The position numbers and the translations under genes were made by a program. A DNA stretch of 64,000 nt from the NCBI GenBank assembly GCA_021234155.1, contig JAJEKV010000035.1, forward strand, positions 11,470,407 to 11,534,406, in the 5' to 3' direction. Below the pieces are notes generated by a model. That model made no database searches, had not been told where the DNA came from, and saw nothing but the letters and a program-made list of their open reading frames with translations. This DNA is from Isoetes taiwanensis. Its lineage: Eukaryota > Streptophyta > Lycopodiopsida > Isoetales > Isoetaceae. Shown piece after piece: positions 54,374 through 64,000 of this stretch. Within the stretch, counting starts at the first letter, position 1. Each line of letters starts with the position of its first letter.

Positions 54374-56139
54374 TTAAATTTCATAAGTTGGAATGAGTTT
54401 AACTACCACTATTCTGCCAGTGACAACTTGTTTTGTCTCATCTCTTCTTCTCAAACCATATTCAACCATGGCTTTTGCCAAGTGCAAAATCCTTGTCGAA
54501 CCAGATTGATGAAAACTGCAACAAACACAAGAATTAAGATCCGCTACAATAAAACATCCCAAAGGATTTATGTGAAATATAAGAACAACTCACCATGCTT
54601 TTAGAATTCACTTGGGCTTACATAAAGGCCATCACATAAAGACCGCATCTTACACTATCTGGTTGTTGTAGAACCTCTGGAATAGTTTCCTTCTTCACTG
54701 CATTCTTCACATATAATTCAACTCTACGTGAGCTAGAGTTGGTTAGATATGTGATGACATCCTTATGAAGCCTGCACACACAAATGAGAACATGCAACTA
54801 AGATTTAAGCAAGCACAAGTATATATACTGAAAGAACATGCTCACATATTTAGGAGTTTGTTGTCCACTGTTATACTAGTCATGGAGTTCAACATAATAA
54901 TTGTAGGAGAAGCCATTGAGGTGGTACTGCAATTTTTTGCAGACTCTAAAACAAAAATCACCAAAGCATGATGGGCAGGGTCCTCAACTTGAACTGGAAC
55001 CATAATATACTGGCATTTACTAACAACAATGCCTTGTAGCCCTTTCTCAACTGCACTCCTGCCTGATTGTCCCATACTATTAGCATCCAGGGCTAATCTT
55101 TTAAATGCTGCCCGATAAGTCAAAAAGTTTTCTGAAGGGAAGAAAAAGAAGACATCTTGCCATTTGGATGTCAATGTGCTACTCACATACCTTTCGAATA
55201 TGTCCAAATGTCTGTTAGACATGTGCCTATCTTTAAACAATGTCTCCACACAATATTTCGTGACCTTAATCAGAGGTTCAGCTTGGAACGGATAGAATGG
55301 AACCATTGTCTAAAGGTTATCCATGTCACTGCAAACCAAGCATCAATGGTAACTAGCATAAAACACATATTTACTAATCCAATTACACTTACAGTTGCTC
55401 AACTGATGTCTGGCTTCTAGTTCTCTTAGCTGGCCGCGACACCTTTGTATCTTTTTTTTTTCTTGACTCTTTCTCGTTCACACCACTATCTGTATCTGTT
55501 CTATCCTTAGATTCCTCCTTTTCTTGCTTTACCACAACCACCTGCTTCATATCTGTAGCCACATTCTCCACTAAAATTTCTTCAGTACCAGTTGTATATG
55601 TTCCTGTCTTACATGATTCTTCAATCTTTTCAATTGTAGCACCGACTAAGGCCAAAGATCCACTAGTTTCCTCTGTTTCTGCGAATAATAAAATGTATGA
55701 ACATGCAATAAATAAATGCAATAAGTAGTTTTTGACTTACCAATTTGAAAACAGCAATCCAAGTTCGGTCTGATGATGTGGCATTGGCTTTAGAATTGGT
55801 ACCTTCTGCACCTTGTCTACAACTGTTTTCTTTGGAGTGTCGAAGACCTCTACAATAATATCTTTTTTCTTTAGAGTGTCAGAGACGGCTTCATTGTTCT
55901 CCTCGCTCGCTGGTTCCAGTACTACAAGATAACTCATTGTCAACAGCAGCAAAACATCAAGAAAATGTAGAAATTAAACTAATATGGACACATACCTGTG
56001 TTGCCACATTTAGCCTTTGCTTCAGGAGCTCAATTTGTTGTGCATATGAAGCTACAATTGTAGCTTTACTAGTGACAACTGTATCTATTATTAAAATAAT
56101 GAGCTCAATTTGCTTCCTTATAAAATCCAGCAAATTCAT
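54374..56139 (-). CDS. Ulp1/SENP-like (C48) cysteine protease gene, spliced
   Basis: Ulp1-type proteases process SUMO-like proteins; many plant transposons also carry them. Exons inferred from GT/AG sites: 56139-55998 (helical, SYAQQIELLKQRLNVATQ), 55921-55737, 55684-55395 (basic end SRPAKRTRSQTS, probable nuclear signal), about 55330-54848, 54772-54629, 54519-54374. Phases agree across the last four junctions. Catalytic landmarks: IMVPVQVEDPAHHALVIFVL (His region), PTIIMLNSM (Asp normally here is Asn) and QQPDSVRCGLYVMAF (Gln and Cys). A TAG lies in the fourth exon just before MVPFYPF (about 55310). The Asn and TAG suggest an inactive or decaying copy, though splicing could avoid the TAG. 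The start is not certain. Confidence 0.7.
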
Positions 56140-56665
56140 TTAAAACTAATTACTTACAAGCATGATTTCATTAATTAGAGAAATTTGGAATTCTCATTTA
56201 GCATGAAATAGGTTAGCGGGTAGCCATACAGTGCAAAAACTGCTACCAACTGAGTAAAAGTTGGCGGTTTTTTGCACAAATTCTGCAAATGATTCAGTGT
56301 TCTGCGGAAATATAATTTTTACAGCTCATGCAAAGGTCCATCGCCAGTAGAATGTAGTAGGAGGGAATGCTCAAACTTGTCGCAAGAATCGCTTGAGCCG
56401 ATGTGTTTCGTGTTGAAAGGAGACAAAATTATGAGCCTTTTATTAAGACCATATGAGAGCATTGTGTTAAAATAAGGTACCGAGGAGCAAGCATATCACA
56501 AAAATTCAAGATTTAAAGCCATATAATTGCTCTCTGGAGGATCGCGGTCACGATTATTTTTAGCATTAAACATATGGTAAAAGCTATGGTTGAAGACAAA
56601 AAGATATGGTAATACATATTCCTGAAACCAAAATTTTCATTGAAGGAAGTAATATACAACATTCA
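56140..56665. other. Spacer between Ulp1-like and methyltransferase-like genes
   Basis: AT-rich, no gene recognised. It probably holds the promoter of the Ulp1-like gene and the 3' end of the neighbour. Confidence 0.4.
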
Positions 56666-58679
56666 TTATTGTGATTGTGTTTCAGATACTTGATCAGGTA
56701 TCACACCCATTTCATTGGCCATGCGAATGACATGCTCTCTACCCAATTCCATAGCTTGTGTTGTGTCCATCTCTGAATAACCTGTGACGTCTGGAATCTC
56801 AACACCTATGGCGTTTGCGATGCGCTGCAGATGTGAATCAGGCTCCCATTTATCACTGTCCACTGCACTGCTCCCGCCAATAAGTTCCTTCTCGGATTCA
56901 GTAGCAATCTGCTGTGGATGAGAGAGCTTCTGCTTCTTGCTGTGTACCTGATGCTCTTGTGTCCCGAGAACCTCATATTAAATTCGGTTTCCATGTCTTT
57001 GTTGATGCGCTTCCATGTCTTGGTGTGGTCTGTTTCCATGTGTTCTGCCCGTATTCAAACTTATGTTACTTTGTCAAGAAAGGCATGTACCCATCAAGCT
57101 TCTCATTAAGTGCACTCAATTTTTGAAAAGTGGGCTCGGGGCTTCTATACCTTTTTCGGTCTCTTCAAGCAAGCGCTTTGTTTCTTGCATTCTCTCTTAA
57201 ATTAGGGACTTAGCATCGAGGTTCTCTAAAATGGAATCCAGGTTTGATAGATCTGTGTTTTGGGTGATATCTTGATGTTGGGCGGAGGATGGATCAGGCT
57301 CAACATTCTCCTTTCTCTTCTTCTTCAAACCCCGTACTTTGATTGGCCATTTTCTCAAGCGTTTCCAAGAACGCCCTCAGGAAACGGCACACTTTACCTG
57401 AACTTTCGAAGGCCACGCTCTTTTTGCCTTGCATAAGAGCAACACGAGAAGCTGTCCCAGCCGAAAAGAAATCCAGAACGCAACCATCAGTCGGCACCAG
57501 CTGTTCAACAATATGGTAGGCGTACGAGGTTTTCAGCTGACATTTCAATACAAGATCTCCTTCCATTGCCGCCCATTTGAATCTTGGTTTGCCTGTAAAA
57601 AGAGTCTGAAATTTCTTTTTTATCTTCTCATCGGCATCCTCATTACCTGTTAGCGGCATTGGAGGCAATGGTATTGACTTAGGAGCCTTGCCGTGTGGAG
57701 ATAGGCGAAGCTCCAGCTCTGGTTGCACAGGTGCTACCCGAACATCACTCCTGTTAATGCACATATGACTAATAAAGTACTGATGTTCTTTCACCCTCCG
57801 TTTGCTCTCCCATCCCATTTCTTCATAAGAACCTAAAGATAGGTAGCCACCGCCCTGAATTTGCTTCTGACTGTACAAGCAATTGGGTAAATTCACTGAG
57901 TGCATGATAATAACCAAGTGATAAATTTTGGCATTCGTCATGGTAGCTATCCTTGTAAATAGATCTGTGTATTTCTTGCAATCCCATACCTTGTTTATCC
58001 CTCGGATGTCAATGAATATCAATGTCGCATTCTCCCACACTTGGGAGGAAGTAGGGATGCCATCCTTCCACAATGCTATGACAATATTTTTTCTTTTCCT
58101 TTCTTTTTCTAGCCTCTTCCGGCTTTAGAATATTCCCCGATTGGCTCCGAAAAGGCTACGGTAGGTTACCTAGTGTATGATCCTTGTTATAGTTAGCCTT
58201 CACGTGCTCATATCGGATTCCGATATATCCAGTATTCTCTGTTCATTCAAATCAGGAAAAGCCTGAAGCAATTCCTCCCATCTATCGAAATCCTTCTGCA
58301 GCAAATTTGTGGCATAAGATAAAATTTCGCGCCTCATAAAAGTGAGGGTTCTGATGTCAGCTGCCCGTTGTTTGCAATCAAATCTCCCGCTATAACCTGA
58401 CTGCACCTTTAAATACGTCTTGCCTTCTATAATCTCATCGAGCAGCTGTGACACCTCTGCATTCGACATACCTCGTAGCAACCGGAGCAAGGTCTTGTTA
58501 AAGAATTCTTTGGATGGCTTTTCCGGAAACTCACCATGGTCGTCACTGAGTTTACGACTCACCCACAGACCGGCAACTTCCATTAACTTCTTAAAAACCT
58601 TCTCATCCATAAAAATGAATTGTTTTTCATCATTAAGCTCCTGCACTTTCAAGGTGGTCGTTGCAATTTCATGGAAATC
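56666..58679 (-). pseudogene. ParB/DNA-methyltransferase-like gene, 3' part
   Basis: Downstream exons of the gene whose first part is at 63601-64000. Exon 58679-58200 begins DFHEIATTTLKVQELNDEKQ and is helical. 58073-57300 has ENATLIFIDIRGINKVWD, corresponding to motif IV (normally DPPY) of beta-class N4/N6 amino-methyltransferases, and at its end YAYHIVEQLVPTDGCVLDFF followed by SAGTASRVALMQGKKSVAFE, corresponding to motifs X and I (AdoMet binding). Order IV-X-I is the beta class. The catalytic motif is DIRGI, which lacks the Pro-Pro-Tyr needed for base methylation. A C-terminal tail 57299-56666 has three in-frame stops (near 57198, 57116 and 57088 by eye). It therefore looks inactive or decaying. 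Beta-class enzymes methylate adenine N6 or cytosine N4. Confidence 0.6.
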
Positions 58680-58964
58680 AACAAGGTTGCGTATTAAACG
58701 GGAGCAAATCATTGAAACGGGAGCAAAAGGAATATTCCTCAAAGATTCCCCTTTTTTTCCAAAAAATGAGCTAAAATGAAGTAAAAAAATTATTTTGGTC
58801 ATAAAATTGCATTTTGACCCCCCCAAAATCACTCATTTTTTTGTGCAAAGAGAAAATTGACTATGTCAAAGTGACACTTTTCCTAACAGTTAGAATTTAC
58901 CAGGAGTGTGTTTTTAGAGAACACTAATTTAAGTGTACATCCTACAACAACATTTTGTTAGCTT

Positions 58965-59650
58965 GAATTGTATTCCAGAAAAGGTACTTTTAGGTTACAA
59001 TTAGTCATTTTTTGAAGATATAATATTTTAAAGTACCAAAATTATATTCCGGAATATACTTTTGCTATTCGAGGATAACAAAAGTGTATTCCGGAATACA
59101 CTTTTGCTTTTTTTAAAAGTCAAAGTGTATTCCAGAATACATTTTTGTTCTTGCTCGAATTCAAAGTGTATTCCAGAATACACTTTTGCTGTACAAGTTT
59201 TTGAGACTCAACAGTGATCTTGCAATTTTCCAGGTTTTTTGGGTTTTTGGCATTTTCAATAACCTTGCAATTTTCTCTGTTTCAGTTAATTTGAATGACC
59301 TTGCATTGCTTGCAATTTTATTTTTTTTATGTGCGATTTTATTTTGTTTTTTTATGTGGGAATACATTTCCTATTCTAGAATAACAATATGATAAACAAA
59401 GCAACATTAAATAGGCTTTTCGACATTTTCCATGACTTCACAATTTTTTTTTTTTTCCAATTATTTGAATGACCATAGGAAGATACAATAAATTATTTGT
59501 TTGTTTCTTTGGGATACAGGAAGATGGTTCTAAATAATAAAGGGACTTCCTTTCTTTGATTTGTGGGGGCTAGGGATACCGGATTGTGGTCCAAAAAGAA
59601 ACAGGGAAATGTATTCTGGAATACACTTTGTATTCCAGAATAGGATTTTG
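58965..59650. repeat. E2 left palindrome array
   Basis: About seven copies of a palindrome with consensus GTGTATTCC[G/A]GAATACAC plus flanking AAA/TTT, near 58967, 59041, 59085, 59132, 59166, 59351 and 59612-59640. The 59085 copy (AAGTGTATTCCGGAATACAC, then TTTT) is perfect. Confidence 0.92.
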
Positions 59651-60091
59651 CTTACGACGGGAGAGGGGGCGAATTGTTTTTCTGCTTCCTCTGGTCTGAT
59701 CTGGCGATAATCTTGTTTGGTGATCTATTTCGGCTCTAGATTGTTGGTTATGAAACCCTGGCTGCTGATGGCGACTCTGATATGTTGCGCTGGTTGCCTG
59801 GAGCAGGTTCAAGGACGCGATTTAGGTTAGGGTAAAGAACTCCATATGCAAACAGTGCTGGCTGTCCGACCACCAAATGCATGTGAAGTCTGCTGTGGTG
59901 CTATGGCATGTGAAGTTTGCTGGCGTTGCTGGCGTTGCTTTGCTCTGCCTCATGATGCCCTTCAAAATTTCAGAATGGCATCTGAACTACTTCTGCCTAC
60001 AAGCAGCTTCTTCTGAGTTTCCGAGCTTCTACAAGCAGCATCCGAGCTTCTTCTGCCTACAGGCTTGTGTTTCACAATACTTTGAAGAATC
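59651..60091. other. E2 interior left of the LHCA5-like fragment
   Basis: A short duplication (CATGTGAAGTCTGCTG / CATGTGAAGTTTGCTG at about 59879-59925, and CTTCTACAAGCAGC / CTTCTGCCTACA near 60000-60060). No gene recognised. Confidence 0.4.
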
Positions 60092-60130
60092 ATGAAGGTT
60101 TCCCTTGTTTCTCTCTTTATCCATATTTCT

Positions 60131-60656
60131 CTAACTTCTAAGTCCTCAGGGGCATGGCCGACCTCCAAACCAATCCGGAAAGGTGCCTCTAAGTTGCATG
60201 TTTTATGTTCGGCAGAACAACAATCCTCTGGAAAAACTTGGTTGCCTGGCTTGTCGCCACCAAAATACCCTGACGGATTAGAATTAAAAGCATGTATATG
60301 CTTATTTTCACAATGTTTTTGAATTGCAGTCTTGCTAGTGACTTTGGATTTGATCCTTTAGAGCTTGGGAAGGAACCGAAGAGCTTGAGATGGTATGTTC
60401 AGGCAGAACTTGTCCATGCTCGCTTTGCAATGGCTGGGGTAGCTGGAATTCTATCTACTGATGTAAGTATTGCAATCTTGTATCCACATTTACCTCTTCT
60501 TCTTCTGGGACTCCCATGAAATTCTGTGACAGCTTCTACGCAGTACAATATCAAAAGACTTGCCAATATGGTACGAAGCAGGTGCTACCAAATTTGAGTT
60601 TGCAGATACAGGGACACTGCTCATTGTGCAGCAGCTTCATGACTTCGAAATTTAGC
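60131..60656 (+). pseudogene. LHCA5-like chlorophyll-binding protein fragment captured in E2
   Basis: Light-harvesting proteins of photosystem I bind chlorophyll in thylakoids. Segment 1 (about 60131-60283) has a transit-peptide-like Ser/Lys-rich leader and then [15 protein letters not shown], the conserved mature start. Segment 2 (60331-60462) reads [20 protein letters not shown] and [20 protein letters not shown], the first transmembrane helix with its chlorophyll ligands, ending at GTAAGT. Segment 3 (60533-60656) has KDLPIWYEAGATKFEFADTG, then LLIVQQ. The wording matches LHCA5 better than LHCA1-4 from memory. The remaining two helices are missing and the first donor site is absent. It looks like a copied, intron-containing gene fragment. 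Confidence 0.8.
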
Positions 60657-60942
60657 ATCAGATGTTTATCCAACCATCAAGTGTGAAAAGGAAAGCTCTT
60701 GTAGGTCAATCAAGTTAGTACCAGAGTCGAGGCAGTTACTTAAGCAGTTTGAAATTCAACGGTGTCAAATATGTTGGATTGATCTATTTTTTGCCATAAT
60801 TAATCAGGTTGGTGGATGGCAACTCTTTATTTGGCAGAAATTGGCAACTTCTCTAAATTACTAATAATGTAATGCTTTGTGGATAATTTTCTTGACCGGC
60901 AAAGCCTCTAGTATGTTACTAATCTATGCCAGTCCTTTTCCA

Positions 60943-61310
60943 GGCGGCTGGATGACAATATGTTCAGTGGTTCCATTCCTTCAGCCATTAGCAAGCTCTC
61001 CCATCTCATAGAACTGTAAGGAGGGTTCATGCTATAGACTTGACCTCACGTGCCTATGTTCATGTATATATGTTCTGTTTATGCAGCCGCCTAAGGAATA
61101 ACAGCTTTACTGGAACATTTGTGAACATTTCAAGTATACAAAGTATTCAATTATTGCAAGTGTTTGACTAACTTTTTTTTAATAGAAACTCAAGGACAAT
61201 TTATAAATTCATCACCTTTACACTTAACAGGGCCATAGGGATGAATAAATTTGATAGAAATTGAATACCTGTTGCTATCACAAATTTGGCAACACTTCAG
61301 ACATTGTAAG
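60943..61310 (+). pseudogene. LRR receptor-kinase-like exon fragments captured in E2
   Basis: Three short exon-like pieces encode leucine-rich repeats: LDDNMFSGSIPSAISKLSHL (60950-61013), LRNNSFTGTFVN (61087-61120) and AITNLATLQTL (61275-61308). Each is about one LRR of 24 residues flanked by splice-like sites, as in plant LRR receptor kinases where single repeats are encoded by separate exons. No transmembrane or kinase part follows. They lie in E2 downstream of the LHCA5-like piece, same orientation. Confidence 0.65.
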
Positions 61311-62904
61311 CTCTCTCTCTCTCTTCTGGTGCACCTTAAAAATCTGGTTACAGGATGTTTCATAGAGGGTTGAACGTACTCTACATGGTTATTCAAAGTG
61401 TCCAGCAGTTGAACCAGCAGAAGACATGGTGATTTGCTTAGATTAGCTGAGATCAGATTACTTGATTGATTCTACGTCAGTAAAGCTTTTTGGATATCTT
61501 TGGTCTTGCAGCCCCATTTGTTAGTATAGAGATTAGATCTAGATGTTTGGCTTTTCTGCATATTTCATAGATATATTGATGCTGTGTGGCTTTTAAATAA
61601 TAGTGCAAGATGGCTGTTTGCTGTGCATTGAAGCTTGCTTTTGTAACAGGGCTTAATTTATCATTGATGGTTAGAGGGACGTTGCAACTAGTTTGTACTC
61701 TTTGAGATCTCTCTAAAACGTGTGCATTCTCAGGTTTTTATTACTCCCATTTTCCATGAATGATGCTGGGTGCAATTAGAGAACATCCAGCAGGTTTGCT
61801 AATGAAATATATCATGGCTCTAGAATCATGAAAGTTAAAGAAGTTAAATCTTTAAATTGAAGCAATAGTAGCAAAGAATTTATCTAGCTCCAGCTCGCAG
61901 CCACCAGTCTGCGCCCGAGAAAGCCTCTTGTTTGCCAAACAAAAGCAACCCATAATTTCGGGTCCCAATTGGCATTGCATGTCACGCCCATACATTTGCG
62001 TGCCATAACCCAAAAAAAAAAAAAAAAAAAAAACCACCAAAAAAAAATATAGCAAGCAACCCCCACATCATTGAACTAACCCCAAAGGAACTTTTGGGGA
62101 CATTTGCCAAAGAAGTGCCATAACCCAAAAAAAAAAAAAAAAAAAACCACCAAAAAATATATAGCAAGCAACCCCACATCATTGAACTAACCCCAAAGGA
62201 TCTTTTGGGGACCTTAATAGGCAGATGCTGAGTATTTGGGGCCTTCTATGACATGTACACACCACACTCTTTAAGTCGGTACCATATTCTCAATCTACAG
62301 GAAAAACACATGTCGATCGTGGCTTGAGAATTTGGGATCTTTCAAACTAGATAAAACTCATGACTGACAATATTATTTTTTCTCCTTGCAAAATATTAAT
62401 CTACTACTTAATGGAGACTACTTGTAAATGATCATGTGAGATGTACACTTCAACTACCATATAAAACTGTGTTTCCTGTCATTGCTTAATTGACAACTAC
62501 CATGTTAAATTGGGTTTTCTATCATTGCTTAATTGACCAAGTTAAATCCCTAAAATAACAACAATTACCCGAAGCAAAAGCTCGGTCAATGGCATCAAAG
62601 ATATTAATCATCGAAGCAAAATGAAGGAAGCTTCATCCTTGGTTGAAGGCTTTAATATGTATTGAAGAAATACTACCTTGGTGATTGCTTGTCAATGGCC
62701 ACTAGGCTAGGCTAGGTATGGACAAATCATACTTCGTTTGCATCATGATTGTTTGTCAATGGCCACTACTACATTTTCTTCAGGTTCACACTTTTGAATA
62801 TCTCAGATTCACATCAAGTCTCCATCCATTCTTCAAAGATTTCAGAATGCAGGATGACAATTTTAACAGTTGTGGGGTGCTCTAAACCTTAATATATAGG
62901 CAAC
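61311..62904. other. E2 interior, duplicated A-rich unit
   Basis: A 115-bp unit is duplicated at 62000-62220: GTGCCATAACCC, a 19-22-nt A tract, then TAGCAAGCAACC and ACATCATTGAACTAACCCC followed by the palindrome-like CCAAAGGATCTTTTGG. A (CT)n microsatellite is at 61308-61324. The rest is AT-rich without a gene. Confidence 0.6.
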
Positions 62905-63100
62905 ATGTTGTTCCAGAATACATATTTGATTTCTTAGAAAGCAAAGGTGTATTCCAGAATACGCATTTGCTTTCTTAGGAAATTAAAAGTGTATTCCGGA
63001 ATACACTTTTGCTTTCTTTGAAAATCCAAAGTGTATTCTGGAATACATGTGTCTTTTTTAGAAAAGCAAAAGTGTATTCCAGAATACACTTTTCTTTTTA
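62905..63100. repeat. E2 right palindrome array
   Basis: Five copies near 62912, 62950, 62991, 63034 and 63072, consensus GTGTATTCC[A/G]GAATACAC. Spacing is about 38-43 bp. The array mirrors that near the left end. Confidence 0.95.
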
Positions 63101-63520
63101 CATTTTTTGTAATTTGTGCCTTAGTATTCATTTGTTTACTTGATTATTTTCTTGTTTTTTATTCAGCCAATAGATCGTCAGAACATGTCAAACATGTTTG
63201 ATGGAACAGCTAAACGTGGAGAGTTAGGACAGATACCCAGTTGCAATGTCTGATAAGCGTATTGTTCAATATGCACCAAATTTGGAGGGTGCCAAATTAA
63301 TGTATTGAAATTTTTTAAAGAAATAATAATTATTATTTTTTCTCTATTTTGATGCTTTTAATATCTCACTTTCAGAGATTATGTATACATGTCTACATTT
63401 TGCCATTTTCAAGGGTGTTTCTTTGCAAAAAATAAACTTGTCACTTAATGAGGGGCCAATATGAGGGGGAAAAAAAATTGAACCTTCTGAAATTTTCAAG
63501 TTTATCCAAAAAAGGCCAAT
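63101..63520. other. E2 right subterminal spacer
   Basis: AT-rich, no gene. It leads to the AAAGATTCCC module and terminal repeat. Confidence 0.4.
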
Positions 63521-63600
63521 TTTAAGACCATGGTGTGTTTTTAAAGGGAATCTTTAAAACGGGAGTGCTGCAACACTCCCGTTTAATTTGCAATCTTGTT

Positions 63601-64000
63601 AATCCTACAGAAGCAAAGGTCATCAAGATCGCGGCCGCGATGTTGGCGAGTAGAAAATAAATAAATACCTTCCAAGCTGAAGTTGTAGCTGTCCCTATAG
63701 GTCCTTGTGGAGGACAGCCATAAGCCTTGTGCTGATGGTGAAGTTGTTGCAGTTTTTCAATCAGTGGCTCTCTGTACACGGTGTTTGCAATTACTTCGTT
63801 GCATTGAATACTCAACTCTATATATTCCTTGTCTGTAAGATTTCCGTTGAGCACCCTCGATCTTCTTCTAGCATATACTTTGGCAAATTCTAGTTGCTGC
63901 TCCAACTGGCCGACGACCAAACAAAGGAGTTTTGCAGCGCAAATACTGTGGTTGCCAGAAATAATATAAAATTTCTTGCCCTTCAAATCTTCTGGATTGC
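63601..64000 (-). CDS. ParB-like domain exon of the same gene, cut by window end and E2
   Basis: The minus strand enters at 64000 with PEDLKGKKFYIISGNHSICA, where ISGNHSICAAK matches the ParB-box (usually DGQHR/GNHR..AA). The helical continuation (LTDKEYIELSIQCNEVIANT, then EPLIEKLQQLHHQHKAYG) fits ParB/Spo0J-like domains that bind DNA or hydrolyse nucleotide. The exon ends TTSAWK at 63669 before a GTATTT donor; the 64-nt intron 63668-63605 ends TTTGCTTCTGTAG. The next four bases, GATT, are all that remains before E2. The exon beyond E2 (58679) continues in phase as DFHEIATTT. N-terminus lies outside the window. Confidence 0.65.

Larger units (their letters stand above)
58680..63600. mobile_element. 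E2: 4.9-kb TIR DNA transposon inside the ParB/methyltransferase-like gene
   Basis: The left end reads AACAAGGTTGCGTATTAAAC (58680) and the right end, on the minus strand from 63600, AACAAGATTGCAAATTAAAC, both continuing GGGAG. AATC flanks both sides (58676-58679 and 63601-63604). Inner modules match E1 in layout: a second AAACGGGAG, then AGGAAT.TTCC..AAAGATTCCC; at the right end AAACGGGAGTG and CACTCCCGTTT form a hairpin. Removing the element plus one AATC restores an acceptor-exon junction. No transposase was found inside, so E2 is non-autonomous. It encloses pieces of two host-type genes and two palindrome arrays. Confidence 0.9.

Noticed and set aside
60131-60656. Functional LHCA gene
   Set aside because: Two of three transmembrane helices and a usable first splice donor are missing, and it lies inside E2.
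61852-62182. Phe-rich open frames
   Set aside because: They are translations of poly(A) tracts in a duplicated noncoding unit.

Overview
The window looks like nuclear DNA of a land plant, most likely a non-seed plant such as a fern (inference). Evidence: a dirigent-protein gene array, an LHCA5-like light-harvesting fragment with a transit-peptide-like leader, plant-type retrotransposons, long AT-rich intergenic DNA and spliced genes. Most of the 64 kb is mobile DNA in several nested layers. Few genes look intact.

Layout. 1-3.84 kb: L1-type LINE on the minus strand. 3.84-6.5 kb: AT-rich spacer with two-copy tandem duplications and a hAT-type MITE. 6.5-9.7 kb: two pieces of a second LINE clade and an LTR-like block. 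9.7-13 kb: two Ty1/copia remnants in opposite orientation. 13.1-15.3 kb: lightly damaged DDE-type (DUF7869-like) transposase gene. 15.3-16.9 kb: LTR-like block. 17.05-28.7 kb: two genes, each behind the same promoter architecture (two long hairpins, TATAAATA, a shared 5'-leader motif). The first encodes a histone H3/CENH3-like protein and is split by an 8.8 kb DNA transposon, element E1 (18366-27149). 28.7-33.2 kb: two more LINE copies. 34.9-39.5 kb: dirigent array on the minus strand (one intact gene, two frameshifted, one fragment). 41.6-43.6 kb: MULE-like element E3. 43.6-53.7 kb: spacer with MITEs, fold-backs and an ankyrin fragment. 53.7-64 kb: minus-strand genes (FCP1/NIF-like fragment, spliced Ulp1-like protease, ParB-like plus DNA-methyltransferase gene). 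The last is split by transposon E2 (58680-63600).

The main result is E1 and E2. They share a terminal inverted repeat beginning AACAARG/ATT, an AAACG-containing inner module and 4-bp target duplications (AAGA, AATC). Removing either element rejoins its host gene in frame (E1) or exactly at a splice acceptor in phase (E2). E1 carries a decayed DUF7869-like transposase on the minus strand and a decayed ParB-like plus beta-class DNA methyltransferase gene on the plus strand, together with about 39 copies of an 18-bp palindrome (CGGTATAAATTTATACCG). E2 carries a different palindrome (GTGTATTCCGGAATACAC) in both subterminal regions and enclosed pieces of host genes (LHCA5-like, LRR-receptor-like). 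E3 shows the same design with a third palindrome (GGGTTCGCC...GGCGAACCC) and a 10-bp target duplication. Working hypothesis: these are transposons whose palindromic arrays are binding or modification sites for an element-encoded ParB/methyltransferase system. Protein assignments rest on motif recognition only; no database search was possible.
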